This document shows, piece by piece, positions 1-9,193 of a DNA stretch of 64,000 nucleotides (positions within the stretch are counted from its first letter, which is position 1; each line of letters begins with the position of its first letter). Made by a program: the position numbers and the translations under genes. Source of the DNA: Planctomycetota bacterium (GTDB lineage Bacteria > Planctomycetota > UBA8742 > UBA2392). A model generated the notes under the pieces. It was not told the origin of the DNA, did not search any database, and was given only the letters and a program-made list of their open reading frames with translations. The stretch lies in contig JADLAK010000044.1 of NCBI GenBank assembly GCA_020848275.1, positions 62,001-126,000 on the forward strand. The letters run 5' to 3'.

Positions 1-1561
1 TGATGATCTCCGTGTGGCCCTTGGCATCGGGCAAACAAAGCAGCAAAAACTGCGCGTCTTTGCCGCCCGCGGCCTCAATTACTTCGCGGTTGGCCGCGTC
101 GCCATAAACCGCGTGGACGCCGTCCTCGGCCTTGAGCTTTTTGACGGTGTCGACGTTGAGGTCGATGACCGTCGGGCTCAGGCCGCAATCGCGCAGGATC
201 CGCGTGACGGTTTTGCCCACGGGGCCATAGCCGCAGACGATTGCGCCGGGTTTGCCGGTGCCGCCAATGGGCGGCGGGTCGTCCTCGATTTTGCCGGGGT
301 TGAGCATGGCCCAGAGTTTGGGGTTGCGGCGAATCCAGTTTTCGATTCGCGGCAGGTTGCGGAACAAAATCGGGTTGATCGCAATCGAGATCAGCGCCGC
401 GGCAACCAGCACGCTGCGGGCTTCCTGCGGGACCATACCCAGCGAGAAGCCGAGTTCGCCCAGGATGAAGGAGAATTCGCCGATCTGCGCCAGGCCCAGC
501 CCCGCGACCAGCGCGGTGCGAAGCGGCTTGCGCAGGACAAGCACGATGGAGAGTGCGGCCAGCGGCTTGCCGAGCAGGATTACGCCCAGCACCGCGGCCA
601 CCAGCTCGGGCCGGCCGAGTACGAAGTAAGGGTCGAACAGCATGCCGACGGAGACGAAGAACAACACCGCGAACGCGTCACGCATCGGGTGGGCGTCGGC
701 CGCGGCCTGGTGGTGCACGTCGCTTTGGCCGACGATCATGCCGGCCAGAAACGCGCCCAGAGCCATCGACGCGCCGAAAACCGTCGCCGACAGCCATGCC
801 AGGCCCAGTGCCAGCGCGAGCACGGTAAGCGTGAACAACTCGCGCGATCTCATGCGCGCCACGCCACTGAGCAGCCACGAGACGACCTTGCCGCCTACGA
901 GGAAGACCACCACGCCCAGCGCGATCAGCTTCAGCGTGGCAAGGCCAAAGCCCTCCACGATTTTCATGGTGTCGCCCTGGCTGTGCATGGCGTCGGCTAC
1001 CAGCGGCAACATCACCAGCACCAGCACCGTGAGGATGTCTTCGACGATCAGCCAGCCGACCGCGGCCCGTCCGGCGGGCGTTTCAACGAGGTTTGCGTCC
1101 TGCAACACGCGCAACAGCACCACGGTGCTTGCCACCGAGACGGCCAGGCCCAACACCAGCCCGGCTTCGAGCTTCCAGCCCCACATCAGCGCCAGCAGGG
1201 TGCAAAGCAGCGTCGCGACGCTGCTTTGCACCAGCGCACCCGTGATCGCGATGCCTTTCACTTTCCAAAGGTCTTTTAATTGAAAGTGCAGCCCGACGCC
1301 GAACATCAGCAGGATTACGCCGATTTCGGCAAGCTGCGCCGCCAGGTCCGGGTCGGCTTGAAAACCGGGCGTGTAGGGGCCCACGACGATGCCCGCCACG
1401 AGGTAGCCGATGATCGGCGACAGGCCGATACGTTTGGCAGCCAAGCCGAGCACCAGCGCAAATCCCAAACCCATTGTGACGGTCAGGATCAGGCTGCTGT
1501 GGGGGCCAGCGGTCGAAAGGATGGGCAATAGAGTCGACATCGCGCCCAAAAGGTAGCCCAT
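1..1561 (-). CDS. CPA2 cation:proton antiporter with RCK domain (KefB/YbaL type), 3' end cut by window edge
   Basis: This would be an inner-membrane K+ (or Na+)/H+ exchanger that couples cation efflux to proton entry. About 520 residues are visible and the C-terminus runs off the left edge. Residues 20-400 form a long series of hydrophobic helices of the Na_H_Exchanger fold, with an acidic pair (Glu174-Asp175, in IVEDIL) where CPA2 proteins keep their ion-binding Asp. A hydrophilic linker follows, then an RCK/TrkA-N Rossmann domain from about residue 439 with the nucleotide loop GYGPVGK (444-450) and a conserved D about 20 residues on. The order membrane domain then a single RCK-N resembles YbaL/KefB. 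The start is the first ATG at 1561; an in-frame ATG at 1540 is possible. The gene is divergent from the BatA-like gene across an 88-base gap. The family call is secure; the ion and any glutathione gating are not. Confidence 0.85.
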   Translation of the reverse strand, partial: MGYLLGAMSTLLPILSTAGPHSSLILTVTMGLGFALVLGLAAKRIGLSPIIGYLVAGIVVGPYTPGFQADPDLAAQLAEIGVILLMFGVGLHFQLKDLWKVKGIAITGALVQSSVATLLCTLLALMWGWKLEAGLVLGLAVSVASTVVLLRVLQDANLVETPAGRAAVGWLIVEDILTVLVLVMLPLVADAMHSQGDTMKIVEGFGLATLKLIALGVVVFLVGGKVVSWLLSGVARMRSRELFTLTVLALALGLAWLSATVFGASMALGAFLAGMIVGQSDVHHQAAADAHPMRDAFAVLFFVSVGMLFDPYFVLGRPELVAAVLGVILLGKPLAALSIVLVLRKPLRTALVAGLGLAQIGEFSFILGELGFSLGMVPQEARSVLVAAALISIAINPILFRNLPRIENWIRRNPKLWAMLNPGKIEDDPPPIGGTGKPGAIVCGYGPVGKTVTRILRDCGLSPTVIDLNVDTVKKLKAEDGVHAVYGDAANREVIEAAGGKDAQFLLLCLPDAKGHTEII

Positions 1562-1649
1562 GGCCGAAGGATTGCCAGTGATCCGCAAAGAATGTTTTGC
1601 GGCACGCACGGATGCCCATTGAGGCCCGCACGCTCTATGATCTGCGGCG

Positions 1650-3539
1650 ATGCTCGAATTCGCCCGCGACCAATTTCTGTGGCTGTTCGCCTTCGTGGGC
1701 GTGTTCTTCCTCGTCTACTTTTTTGCGCGGCGCTACCGGCGCGCGCGCGTGACCTACGGGTTTGTCTGGGAACGCGTGGCGAAAAAACTTCGCCCGCCGG
1801 CCTGGAAGCGCCTTCTGCGCACGATTATTACCGTGGTCGTCAGCCTGACACTGCTGGGTTCGCTGGTGCTGTATGCGTCGGGCCTTGGACCGCCGCGCGA
1901 AGAAGAAACCCCGCCGCTGGTGGTCTATCTCGTCATCGACGGCACTCCGAGCATGCGGACTGCCGCGACCGGCGGCGCGCGCCGCGAACTAGCCATTAAG
2001 CGTGCGGCGGAAATCATGCGCCGCCTTGGCGAGCGAGATCGCGCGTTGCTGATCCAGTTCCGCGGCGGCGTCGCAAGCGCTGGGCGCTGGCTCAAGAGCA
2101 CCGACCAGCCCGGCGAGCTCGCGCCGACCGATTTCGCTCAACCGGATTTCGCGTCGCTGCGCGGCCTACTTGCCGGGCCGCTGCCGCCGGACGTGCCGGT
2201 CTCGCCGTCGCCGCAACGGCTGGCCGTGTGGCTGGGCGACGCGCCGCCTCCGCTGAAGGAAATCATCGCGCCCGTGCGCTTGCAACGCCTGTCGCCGCGC
2301 TGGTTTGACTGCGGCGGCGTCCCCTGCGCCTTCGAAAGCATCGGCGTCGCCGCGGCCAACGACGGCGTCGCCGACGTCGTTTATCGCCCCGCACGCGCGG
2401 ACAGCCCCGCGACCGTCAGCGCAAAGCTGGTCAGCGGCAAGCCGCCGGCGTGGCGCATCGAGGACGACGAGGGCGCGAAACTTGCCGAGGGAGCGTCGGC
2501 CGAAATTGAACTGCCGCGCGATCTGCCTGAAAACGTGCGGGTTGTGGTTTCGACCGCGCCCGACGCTCTGATTGAGGACGACCGCGTCACGCTGAACCTG
2601 GCGCAATTCAGCGTACGGCGCGTGGCGCTGTGTTACCCGGCGTCGGAAACCGCCAATGCACTGTTGCTGGACAGCCTGAAGCTGCTGCTACCGGGGCGTG
2701 AGATCACGACCAAGCCGATTGCAACGGGCGCACGGGAAGTTGAAGCCGACCTCGTCGTACTTGACCGCGTCGCGCCGGAGTCCGTCAAAGCGCCGCTGTT
2801 GCTCGCGTTCTGCGCCCTGCCGCCGGCGCTGGGCAAACTCGGCGCGCCAACCCGCGCTGCGGCGGGCCTTTACGGCACGCCGCGCTCGCCCGACGACTTC
2901 ACTGTGCCGGATCCGGCGCTGATTTCGGCGCGCGAAGTTGTGCCGCTGGCGTCGTCGGACGCGCTCACGCCGCTGGTCACGCATGCGCAAGTCGGCACGC
3001 TGGTCGCGCGCGGTCGCAAGGACGGCGACGTCCTGTACATAGGCTTCTCGCCGCACGAAAGCGGCTTTTTGTTTGTGCCCGCGGGGCCGCTGTTGCTACA
3101 GCGCTGGCTGGGAGTGCCACGCGGACGAGCGAGCCTGCCGCCCCTGGTGCGCTACAACGCTGCGACAGACATCAAGCTGTCGCGCGCGGGAAAACTGGAG
3201 CTGGAACTAGCGCAGGGCTGGACCGACGCCCAGGGCGCGCGGCGCGTCGAGATCACTTCGGGGCCGGATGGCCGCCTGACGCTTGGCCCGCTTGAGCAGC
3301 CGGGTGTTTATCGCGCGCAGATCGACGGCGCGGTCGCGGGCGAAATCACCGCGCTGTGGGGCGACGCGCGCGAGCAATCGGGCGAATTCGCGCCAACGCC
3401 CCCGCTGGACCTTGCGGGCCTGCGCCCCGAAGCGCGGCGGCAGGATTGGCGCGATCTGTTCCCCGGCGTGTTGTTGTGGATTGCGCTGTTCGCGCTTGTG
3501 CTCGAATGGCTGCTCTGGCTGGCAGGCATTACGGACTGA
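1650..3539 (+). CDS. BatA-like membrane protein with a VWA-type domain
   Basis: Inner-membrane protein of 629 residues. The N-terminus carries two membrane helices (about 9-25 and 56-78) separated by a basic stretch, the arrangement of the BatA/aerotolerance N-terminal domain. A von Willebrand A-like segment follows, starting at VVYLVIDGTPSM (residues 91-102). Its metal site reads D-x-T-x-S instead of the usual D-x-S-x-S, a conservative change. The remainder is a long extracytoplasmic part rich in beta structure (alternating hydrophobic pattern, no cysteine motif), closed by one C-terminal helix near 604-625. Such proteins are frequent in Planctomycetota and are often next to MoxR ATPase/DUF58 genes. 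None of those is here, so the gene is isolated from its usual partners. Its substrate and role are unknown. Confidence 0.7.
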   Translation: MLEFARDQFLWLFAFVGVFFLVYFFARRYRRARVTYGFVWERVAKKLRPPAWKRLLRTIITVVVSLTLLGSLVLYASGLGPPREEETPPLVVYLVIDGTPSMRTAATGGARRELAIKRAAEIMRRLGERDRALLIQFRGGVASAGRWLKSTDQPGELAPTDFAQPDFASLRGLLAGPLPPDVPVSPSPQRLAVWLGDAPPPLKEIIAPVRLQRLSPRWFDCGGVPCAFESIGVAAANDGVADVVYRPARADSPATVSAKLVSGKPPAWRIEDDEGAKLAEGASAEIELPRDLPENVRVVVSTAPDALIEDDRVTLNLAQFSVRRVALCYPASETANALLLDSLKLLLPGREITTKPIATGAREVEADLVVLDRVAPESVKAPLLLAFCALPPALGKLGAPTRAAAGLYGTPRSPDDFTVPDPALISAREVVPLASSDALTPLVTHAQVGTLVARGRKDGDVLYIGFSPHESGFLFVPAGPLLLQRWLGVPRGRASLPPLVRYNAATDIKLSRAGKLELELAQGWTDAQGARRVEITSGPDGRLTLGPLEQPGVYRAQIDGAVAGEITALWGDAREQSGEFAPTPPLDLAGLRPEARRQDWRDLFPGVLLWIALFALVLEWLLWLAGITD

Positions 3540-3544
3540 CGCGA

Positions 3545-3621
3545 TCAGCCCCGGCCGGCAGGCCGGGGCAATGCCATGACAGTCGTCGGTGATCAATCCC
3601 CGCCCTCGGGGGCGGGGCTGA
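3545..3621. repeat. Palindromic element, family 1 (TCAGCCCCG...CGGGGCTGA)
   Basis: The element fills the gap between two converging genes. Its ends are TCAGCCCCG and the reverse complement CGGGGCTGA. Inside are two further perfect hairpins, CCCCGGCC/GGCCGGGG near 3549-3568 and CCCCGCC/GGCGGGG near 3598-3617. The same end words recur at 37435-37497, also in a convergent gap. It can act as a bidirectional terminator, although neither strand has a clear U tract. Confidence 0.7.
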
Positions 3622-3629
3622 ACAGCCCG

Positions 3630-5048
3630 CTAAAACTGAAAGTAGATGAAATTCGCGCCGTGGCCGCCCGCAGTCACGGCGAGAAACAGCATGATGCCCG
3701 CAGCGATCGCGGTTGGCACCCAACCCACTTTGTCGGCGAGTTTCTCGACGGTCATCTGGCGCATGCCGATGTGCGTGCTGACAATGGCGATGATGCCCGC
3801 CAGCGCCGTGGCGATCTGCCAACGCGAAAGCCGCGGGTCGGCGATCTCGAGGTTCAGGCCCGCCATCGATTTCAACATCGACAGCGTGTGGCCGAAGTCG
3901 CTGGCGCGAAACGGCACCCACGCGATGCAGATGAGGTGAAATGTAATCAGCGCGAGCACGAACACACTGAAGCGCGAAAGCGGGCGTCGGCCCACGGCGA
4001 ATTTCACGGCGCGCTCACCGATCAAAAACAAGCCGTGCAACCCTCCCCAGAGCACGAAATTCCACGAAGCGCCGTGCCACAGGCCGCCCAGCAGCATCGT
4101 CAGCATCAGGTTGAAGTAAACGCGCACTTTGCCGACGCGGTTGCCGCCAAGCGGAATGTAGAGGTAGTCGCGCAGCCACCGCGACAGCGTGAGGTGCCAG
4201 CGCTGCCAGAAGTCGGAGAATCCCACGGAGCCGTAGGGACCCCTGAAATTGTCCGGCAGCGCAAAGCCAAAGGACATCGCCAGCGCAATGGCCATGTCCG
4301 AGTAGCCGCTGAAGTCGCAGAATATCTGGCCGGCAAAGGCGTATGTCCCGACCCACGATTCCATCAAACTGAGTTTCGCCCAGGGGTTGTAGACGGCTTC
4401 CACGACCGGGGCAAAAAGCGCGTCAGCCAAAAAGACTTTCTTGAACAGTCCCAGCGCGAACAACACAAACGCCCAGGATAACTGCGCCGAGGTTGCACGT
4501 TTGGGCGTGTCAAGTTGCGGCAAAAATTCGCTGGCGCGCACGATCGGCCCGGCCACGAGCTGTGGGAAAAAGCTCACGAACAAGCCGAAGTCGATAAGGC
4601 TGCGCGTCGGCTTCAACTGCTTGCGATAGACGTCAATCGTGTAGCTCAGCGTCTGGAACGTGTAGAAACTGATGCCGACGGGCAGAACGATGCTCCAGGG
4701 CGCGAGGTGAACGTCCCAGCCCACGGCGTGCGCGATGCCGATGAAATTCTCGGAGAGGAAGTTGGCGTATTTAAATGCCGCCAGCACACCGAGGTTCACG
4801 ATCAGGCTGATGATCAGCAGCGCCCTTCGTGCGCCCTGCTTTTCCGTCGCGCCCATCGCCAAGCCGAGGCCGTAGTCCATCACGGTCGAAAGCACCAGCA
4901 AAAGCGTGAACGGCGGATTCCACGCCGAGTAAAAGAGGAAGCTCGCCGCCATCAACACGAACTTGCGCAGCTTCCAGGGCGACGGTAGCGCCACGAGGCC
5001 GAAAACGACCAGGAAGAAAATCAAAAAGACTGGCGAGGTGAACAGCAT
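3630..5048 (-). CDS. MBOAT-family O-acyltransferase (AlgI-like)
   Basis: Polytopic membrane acyltransferase of 472 residues that would move acetyl groups across the inner membrane for O-acetylation of an exported or cell-wall polysaccharide. The family signatures are clear: FWQRWHLTLSRWLRDYLYIP at 280-299, and the catalytic region LLGGLWHGASW with His325, followed by His338 in GGLHG. About ten or more hydrophobic segments cover the full length, as in AlgI/PatA. It starts three bases after the end of the upstream SGNH-like gene, so the two are almost certainly co-transcribed. MBOAT plus SGNH partner is the AlgI-AlgJ/X or PatA-PatB arrangement. No polysaccharide synthase is in view, so the acetylated polymer cannot be named. 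Confidence 0.92.
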   Translation of the reverse strand: MLFTSPVFLIFFLVVFGLVALPSPWKLRKFVLMAASFLFYSAWNPPFTLLLVLSTVMDYGLGLAMGATEKQGARRALLIISLIVNLGVLAAFKYANFLSENFIGIAHAVGWDVHLAPWSIVLPVGISFYTFQTLSYTIDVYRKQLKPTRSLIDFGLFVSFFPQLVAGPIVRASEFLPQLDTPKRATSAQLSWAFVLFALGLFKKVFLADALFAPVVEAVYNPWAKLSLMESWVGTYAFAGQIFCDFSGYSDMAIALAMSFGFALPDNFRGPYGSVGFSDFWQRWHLTLSRWLRDYLYIPLGGNRVGKVRVYFNLMLTMLLGGLWHGASWNFVLWGGLHGLFLIGERAVKFAVGRRPLSRFSVFVLALITFHLICIAWVPFRASDFGHTLSMLKSMAGLNLEIADPRLSRWQIATALAGIIAIVSTHIGMRQMTVEKLADKVGWVPTAIAAGIMLFLAVTAGGHGANFIYFQF

Positions 5049-5051
5049 CGG

Positions 5052-6107
5052 CTATCTCATCCGTCCTTTTAGCAATTCTCCGAGGCGGCGGCTCAGGGCC
5101 ACGGCGTCCTCGCCGCGCAAATGCGAGCCATCAAAGGTTTGCAGCCGCGACGCAACGGGGTCGCCCGCAAAATGCCAGCAACGGCCGGGCAGCCTGCGGG
5201 CGAGCGTGTCCCACGTCTGCACGCGTGGAAAACGCTGCTCTTCGGCTTCCAGGACGCTCAGGCCTGAGTGCATGCGCGCCAGGATCACGACTCCGCCGCG
5301 ACTTTCGAGTTTGCGCGCCGCCGCGTCGTATCGCGCAATCAAGGCCTCTAATTGCCACGGTTGCGGCGGCTTGCCCCAGCGGCTGAAAGTACGTGCGGTG
5401 TCTTCGGCATCGGCCTTGCGTTTCGCGTTGTCGGGTTCCGGGCTGAGGATTTCGCGCCAGCGGTCACGGTGCAGTTGCTGCGCGACTTTGTTCGAGGACA
5501 TTTCCTCGCCGCGCATACGCCATGTCACCGCACGCGCCGCCGCAAGCGGCGACCCATGTTCACTCACGCTGCGAAGGTTCGTCGCCCAGGCAGTGTGCAT
5601 GGCGAGTTCGGCATCGCTGTAGGGCCGCGGCCTCACCAGTTGCTCGATGCAGGCGTTCTGCATCGGCGAAGGTTCGCCGCCGAAGTCGTGTGTCGGCAGG
5701 ATTTCGACGACCAGCGTGCCTTTAAAGTCCTCGCGTGCCGCGAAGTGCTCCAGCATCGGCAGGCCCGGGCCCGCGGAAATGCCGAGGTTGATCACGCGCT
5801 CGTGCGGGATGCCGAGAACTTCGGCGACGACCGCGGGCGAAATGTCCTGCTGTGTGCGCGAGCTGCCGACAAACACCACGCTATCCGGCCCGATCTTGCG
5901 GTAGTTCTCCAGCCACAAGTCGAGTTCACCGGGCAACGAGTCGGGCGTTACGCCGCTTGCCACCAGGCTGCCCTCCCAGCCGGCAAACAGCAGCAGCGCC
6001 AGCGCCCCCGCAGCAAACGCCATGCGCGGCGACGCACGCCCCGGCACGCGGGCGTGCACGCCCGCCGCAACGGAAGCTGCCAACTTGAGGTCGGAGGAAT
6101 CGCCCAT
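5052..6107 (-). CDS. SGNH-hydrolase-like membrane-anchored partner of the MBOAT acyltransferase
   Basis: The protein has 351 residues from the ATG at 6107; a TTG at 6119 would add four. A signal anchor sits at about 29-45. The mature part begins its catalytic fold at VVFVGSSRTQQD (around 77-88), whose GSS supplies the SGNH block I serine. It ends with TFDGSHLRGEDAV near 330, matching the D-x-x-H of block V. This is the layout of AlgJ/AlgX/PatB-like acetyl transferases that take acetyl from an MBOAT protein and pass it to a sugar in the periplasm. It lies directly upstream of the MBOAT gene with a three-base gap. The overall sequence is divergent, so the SGNH assignment rests on these two blocks and the neighbour. 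Confidence 0.7.
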   Translation of the reverse strand: MGDSSDLKLAASVAAGVHARVPGRASPRMAFAAGALALLLFAGWEGSLVASGVTPDSLPGELDLWLENYRKIGPDSVVFVGSSRTQQDISPAVVAEVLGIPHERVINLGISAGPGLPMLEHFAAREDFKGTLVVEILPTHDFGGEPSPMQNACIEQLVRPRPYSDAELAMHTAWATNLRSVSEHGSPLAAARAVTWRMRGEEMSSNKVAQQLHRDRWREILSPEPDNAKRKADAEDTARTFSRWGKPPQPWQLEALIARYDAAARKLESRGGVVILARMHSGLSVLEAEEQRFPRVQTWDTLARRLPGRCWHFAGDPVASRLQTFDGSHLRGEDAVALSRRLGELLKGRMR

Positions 6108-6188
6108 GGGCCGCGGCAAGCTTAGCCGACAGATGGGGGTAGGTAAACGACGCTACCAGTTGGCGGCGCGGCGCGATAATCTGCGGCT

Positions 6189-7823
6189 ATGGCTTCTGTG
6201 AACCCGGTACTGCTAGTAATCCTTGACGGCTGGGGCGTCGCGCCGCCCGGCCCCGGCAACGCAACGATCCTCGCCAAGCCCGCGTGTTTCAACGCGCTGA
6301 TGGCGCAGCACCCCAATTCCACGCTGGAGGCCAGCAACGAAGACGTCGGCCTGCCCGACGGGCAATTCGGCAACTCCGAAGTCGGCCACATGAACCTTGG
6401 CGCGGGCCGCGTGGTCTACCAGGACATCACGCGCATCGACCGCGATATCCGCAACGGCGATTTCTTCAAGCTGCCGGCGCTGAAACGCGTGCTCGACGCC
6501 ACACAGCCCCAGGGCCCGGGCACAGCCAAGGGGGGGCGCATCCACTTCATCGGGCTAGTCAGCGATGGCGGCGTGCACAGCATCGACCGCCACTATTTCG
6601 CGCTGATCGACTGGCTCAAGCGCGAGAAATTCCCCGGCGAGCAGGTGTTTTTCCACGCCATCACCGACGGCCGCGACACTTCGCCAACCGGCGGGCGCGG
6701 CTATATCCAGGCCCTGCACGAAAAACTCGACGCGGCGGGCATCGGCCGCATCGCCAGCGTTTCAGGCCGCTACTGGGCCATGGACCGCGACAAACGCTGG
6801 GAGCGCACCGAGCGCTACTACGACATGCTGACGCTGGGCCAGGCCGACGTGTGCCACGACGCCGTGACGGCAGTCGAGGAAAGTTACGCCGCGGGCAGGA
6901 CCGATGAGTTCATGGAACCGCGCCTGATTGTCAGCCACGGCGAGCCCTTTGGACGCCTGCGCGACGGCGATGTCGTAGTGTGGTTCAACTTCCGGGCCGA
7001 CCGCGCGCGCCAGCTTTGCCGCGCGCTGACGCTCGACAACTTCGAAGGATTCAAGCGCAAGTCGCGCCCCGCGGTCGCACTTGCGACCATGACGAAATAC
7101 GCGGACGACATCCCGGCGCACGTATGTTACCCGCCGGTTCCGCTGAAAAATGTGCTGGGCGACTGGCTGGCGCAAAAGGGCATTGCGCAATTCCGCTGCG
7201 CCGAGACCGAAAAGTACGCGCATGTGACCTACTTCTTCAATGGAGGCGTCGAGCAGCCATTTACAGGCGAAGAACGATTCCTGGTGCCGTCGCCGAAAGT
7301 CGCGACCTACGACCTCAAGCCGGAAATGAGCGCGCCGGAAGTCTCCGACGCCGTGGCCAAAGCAATCGAATCGGGCAAGCATCCATTTGTACTGGTCAAC
7401 TTCGCCAACCCGGACATGACCGGCCACACCGGCATGATCTACGCCGCGATCAAGGGCTGCCAGGCAACGGACGCGGCGTTGGCGAAAATCCTCGCCGCGG
7501 CAGAGCGTAAGGGCTATGCGGCGCTGATCACCGCTGATCACGGCAACGCCGAGGAAATGCTGATCTCCGCAGCGGCGGCCAACGACCCGCTCAACCAGGA
7601 AAAAGGTGCAAGCTACACCGCGCCAAGCGCGGCGCCCGTGCGGGACGACGGCCTGGTAGCGAGCACGCAGCACAGCCACAACCCCGTGCCGCTGATCCTT
7701 GCGGGCAAACACGGCCCGGCGAAGCTGAAGAAGGGGCGCTTGAGCGACATAGCCCCGACGGTGCTGGCGTTGATGGGCGTGCAACCACCGCCCGAAATGA
7801 CGGGCAAGTCGCTGATAAGCTGA
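6189..7823 (+). CDS. gpmI: 2,3-bisphosphoglycerate-independent phosphoglycerate mutase
   Basis: Cytosolic glycolytic enzyme interconverting 3- and 2-phosphoglycerate, using two Mn2+ and a phosphoserine. The start reads VLLVILDGWG (metal ligand Asp13), and the catalytic serine is Ser63 in FGNSEVGHMNLG. The second metal cluster is seen in ADHGNAE and HSHNPVP near the C-terminus. At 544 residues it is some 30 longer than typical GpmI. The extra length lies between the last two motifs, where a short loop is usual and a stretch with AAANDPLNQEKGASY is found here. It is the first gene of a plus-strand run gpmI-pgi-trkH-trkA with 53 bases to pgi. Its 5' end faces the SGNH gene across 81 bases. Confidence 0.97.
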   Translation: MASVNPVLLVILDGWGVAPPGPGNATILAKPACFNALMAQHPNSTLEASNEDVGLPDGQFGNSEVGHMNLGAGRVVYQDITRIDRDIRNGDFFKLPALKRVLDATQPQGPGTAKGGRIHFIGLVSDGGVHSIDRHYFALIDWLKREKFPGEQVFFHAITDGRDTSPTGGRGYIQALHEKLDAAGIGRIASVSGRYWAMDRDKRWERTERYYDMLTLGQADVCHDAVTAVEESYAAGRTDEFMEPRLIVSHGEPFGRLRDGDVVVWFNFRADRARQLCRALTLDNFEGFKRKSRPAVALATMTKYADDIPAHVCYPPVPLKNVLGDWLAQKGIAQFRCAETEKYAHVTYFFNGGVEQPFTGEERFLVPSPKVATYDLKPEMSAPEVSDAVAKAIESGKHPFVLVNFANPDMTGHTGMIYAAIKGCQATDAALAKILAAAERKGYAALITADHGNAEEMLISAAAANDPLNQEKGASYTAPSAAPVRDDGLVASTQHSHNPVPLILAGKHGPAKLKKGRLSDIAPTVLALMGVQPPPEMTGKSLIS

Positions 7824-7876
7824 GCCATTTTCCCCGCGCCGCCGCGTCCGGGTGGCTATCATGCGGCCCAATAACT

Positions 7877-9193
7877 ATGACCGAGACGCCGATCAAACTC
7901 GACCACCGCAACCTGCTCGCGCAGGCCGTGGGCGACCACGGCATCACGGCCGAGGAAGCCGCTAACCTCCCGCACCGCATTCGCGGCATGCGCTCGCGCC
8001 TGGCGATGGAGCGCAAGCAGGGCCTGCACGAATATCTCGCCCTGCCCGGCGATGACCTGATGATCGAACAGGTGCTGCGCGTCGCGCAGCCGCGCATGGG
8101 CCGCTTCGAAAGCCTGATTTTAATCGGCATCGGCGGAAGTGCGCTGGGCCTGCGTGCGCTGGTTCGAGCGCTTTCTCCCTTTGGCACGCCGGGGCCGGAA
8201 CTTTTCATCATCGATAACACCGACCCGGCGCTGTACGCCGAGGTCGCATCGCGCGCCAACCTCAAACGTTCGCTGATTGTCGTGGTCTCGAAATCGGGCG
8301 GGACGCTCGAGTCCGTGATCGCGCTGGGTTACTTCGTCGAACGACTTCGCGAGGCCAAGTGCGACTTGCGCGAGCACTTGATAGTGGTCACGGATCCCGA
8401 AAAAGGCCCTCTGCGCGCTTTTGCCGACAAATACGACCTCGACAGCCTCGCAATTCCGCCCGGCGTCGGCGGCCGCTTCAGCGTGCTGACGGCCGCTGGG
8501 CTATTGCCCGCAGCCCTGATGAGCGTCGACATTGCGGGCCTGATTGGCGGCGCCGCCGCGGCTGAACGCGCCTCGTGGCAAGGCGAACCCGAGGCCGACT
8601 GGCCCGCGACGCTGGGTTTGCTCGTGACCGACCTCTGCCGCAAGCGCGGCAAACACAACGTCGTGTTCATGCCCTACACCTCGCGGCTGGACGCCTGCGC
8701 CGACTGGTTTGTGCAACTGTGGGATGAAAGCCTGGGCAAGTCCCGCGCGCTGGACGGCACGGCAATCGAGGCGGGCCAGACCGCCGTGCGCGCCATCGGC
8801 GCGACCGACCAACACGCCCAGTTGCAGCTTTTCCTCGAGGGGCCCAACGACAAGGCCGTGGTGCTTTTGAAGATCGAAAAGCATGAAGCCGACGTGCACG
8901 CGGGCAAGTTCGAATGGGCGGATTTCGACGCCGCGTTTGTCGCCGACAAGACGCTGGGGCAGATCATCAACGCGCAACTCGACGGCACGGCGCAGGCGCT
9001 GGCCGAACGCAAGCGCCCCAACGCCACGCTCACGCTACCGCGCCTGAACTCGCATGGACTGGGCGAGTTGATGCTGGGGCTGGAACTCGCCACAAGTTAC
9101 GCGGGCTTTGCCTGGGGCATCAACGCCTACGACCAGCCCGGCGTCGAACTTGGCAAGCGGCTGTCCCGCCGCATCCTGGGTGTGAAAACTTGA
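7877..9193 (+). CDS. pgi: Glucose-6-phosphate isomerase
   Basis: Cytosolic enzyme converting glucose-6-phosphate to fructose-6-phosphate. At 438 residues it belongs to the short bacterial Pgi type (Bacillus/Thermotoga size) rather than the 550-residue enterobacterial type. Diagnostic segments are LIGIGGSALGLRAL, the phosphate-binding VVSKSGGTLES, and the C-terminal INAYDQPGVELGKRLS, which carries the catalytic lysine of the PGI signature 2 region. The gene follows gpmI, placing two glycolytic enzymes together. Its TGA stop overlaps the proposed TTG start of trkH by four bases (TTGA), suggesting translational coupling with an otherwise unrelated potassium transporter. Confidence 0.96.
   Translation: MTETPIKLDHRNLLAQAVGDHGITAEEAANLPHRIRGMRSRLAMERKQGLHEYLALPGDDLMIEQVLRVAQPRMGRFESLILIGIGGSALGLRALVRALSPFGTPGPELFIIDNTDPALYAEVASRANLKRSLIVVVSKSGGTLESVIALGYFVERLREAKCDLREHLIVVTDPEKGPLRAFADKYDLDSLAIPPGVGGRFSVLTAAGLLPAALMSVDIAGLIGGAAAAERASWQGEPEADWPATLGLLVTDLCRKRGKHNVVFMPYTSRLDACADWFVQLWDESLGKSRALDGTAIEAGQTAVRAIGATDQHAQLQLFLEGPNDKAVVLLKIEKHEADVHAGKFEWADFDAAFVADKTLGQIINAQLDGTAQALAERKRPNATLTLPRLNSHGLGELMLGLELATSYAGFAWGINAYDQPGVELGKRLSRRILGVKT

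Noticed and set aside
14-1279. Long plus-strand open frame of 421 codons at the left edge
   Set aside because: It is the antisense of the antiporter gene; its product is rich in Arg/Gln/His with no fold, while the minus strand gives a clear CPA2-RCK protein.
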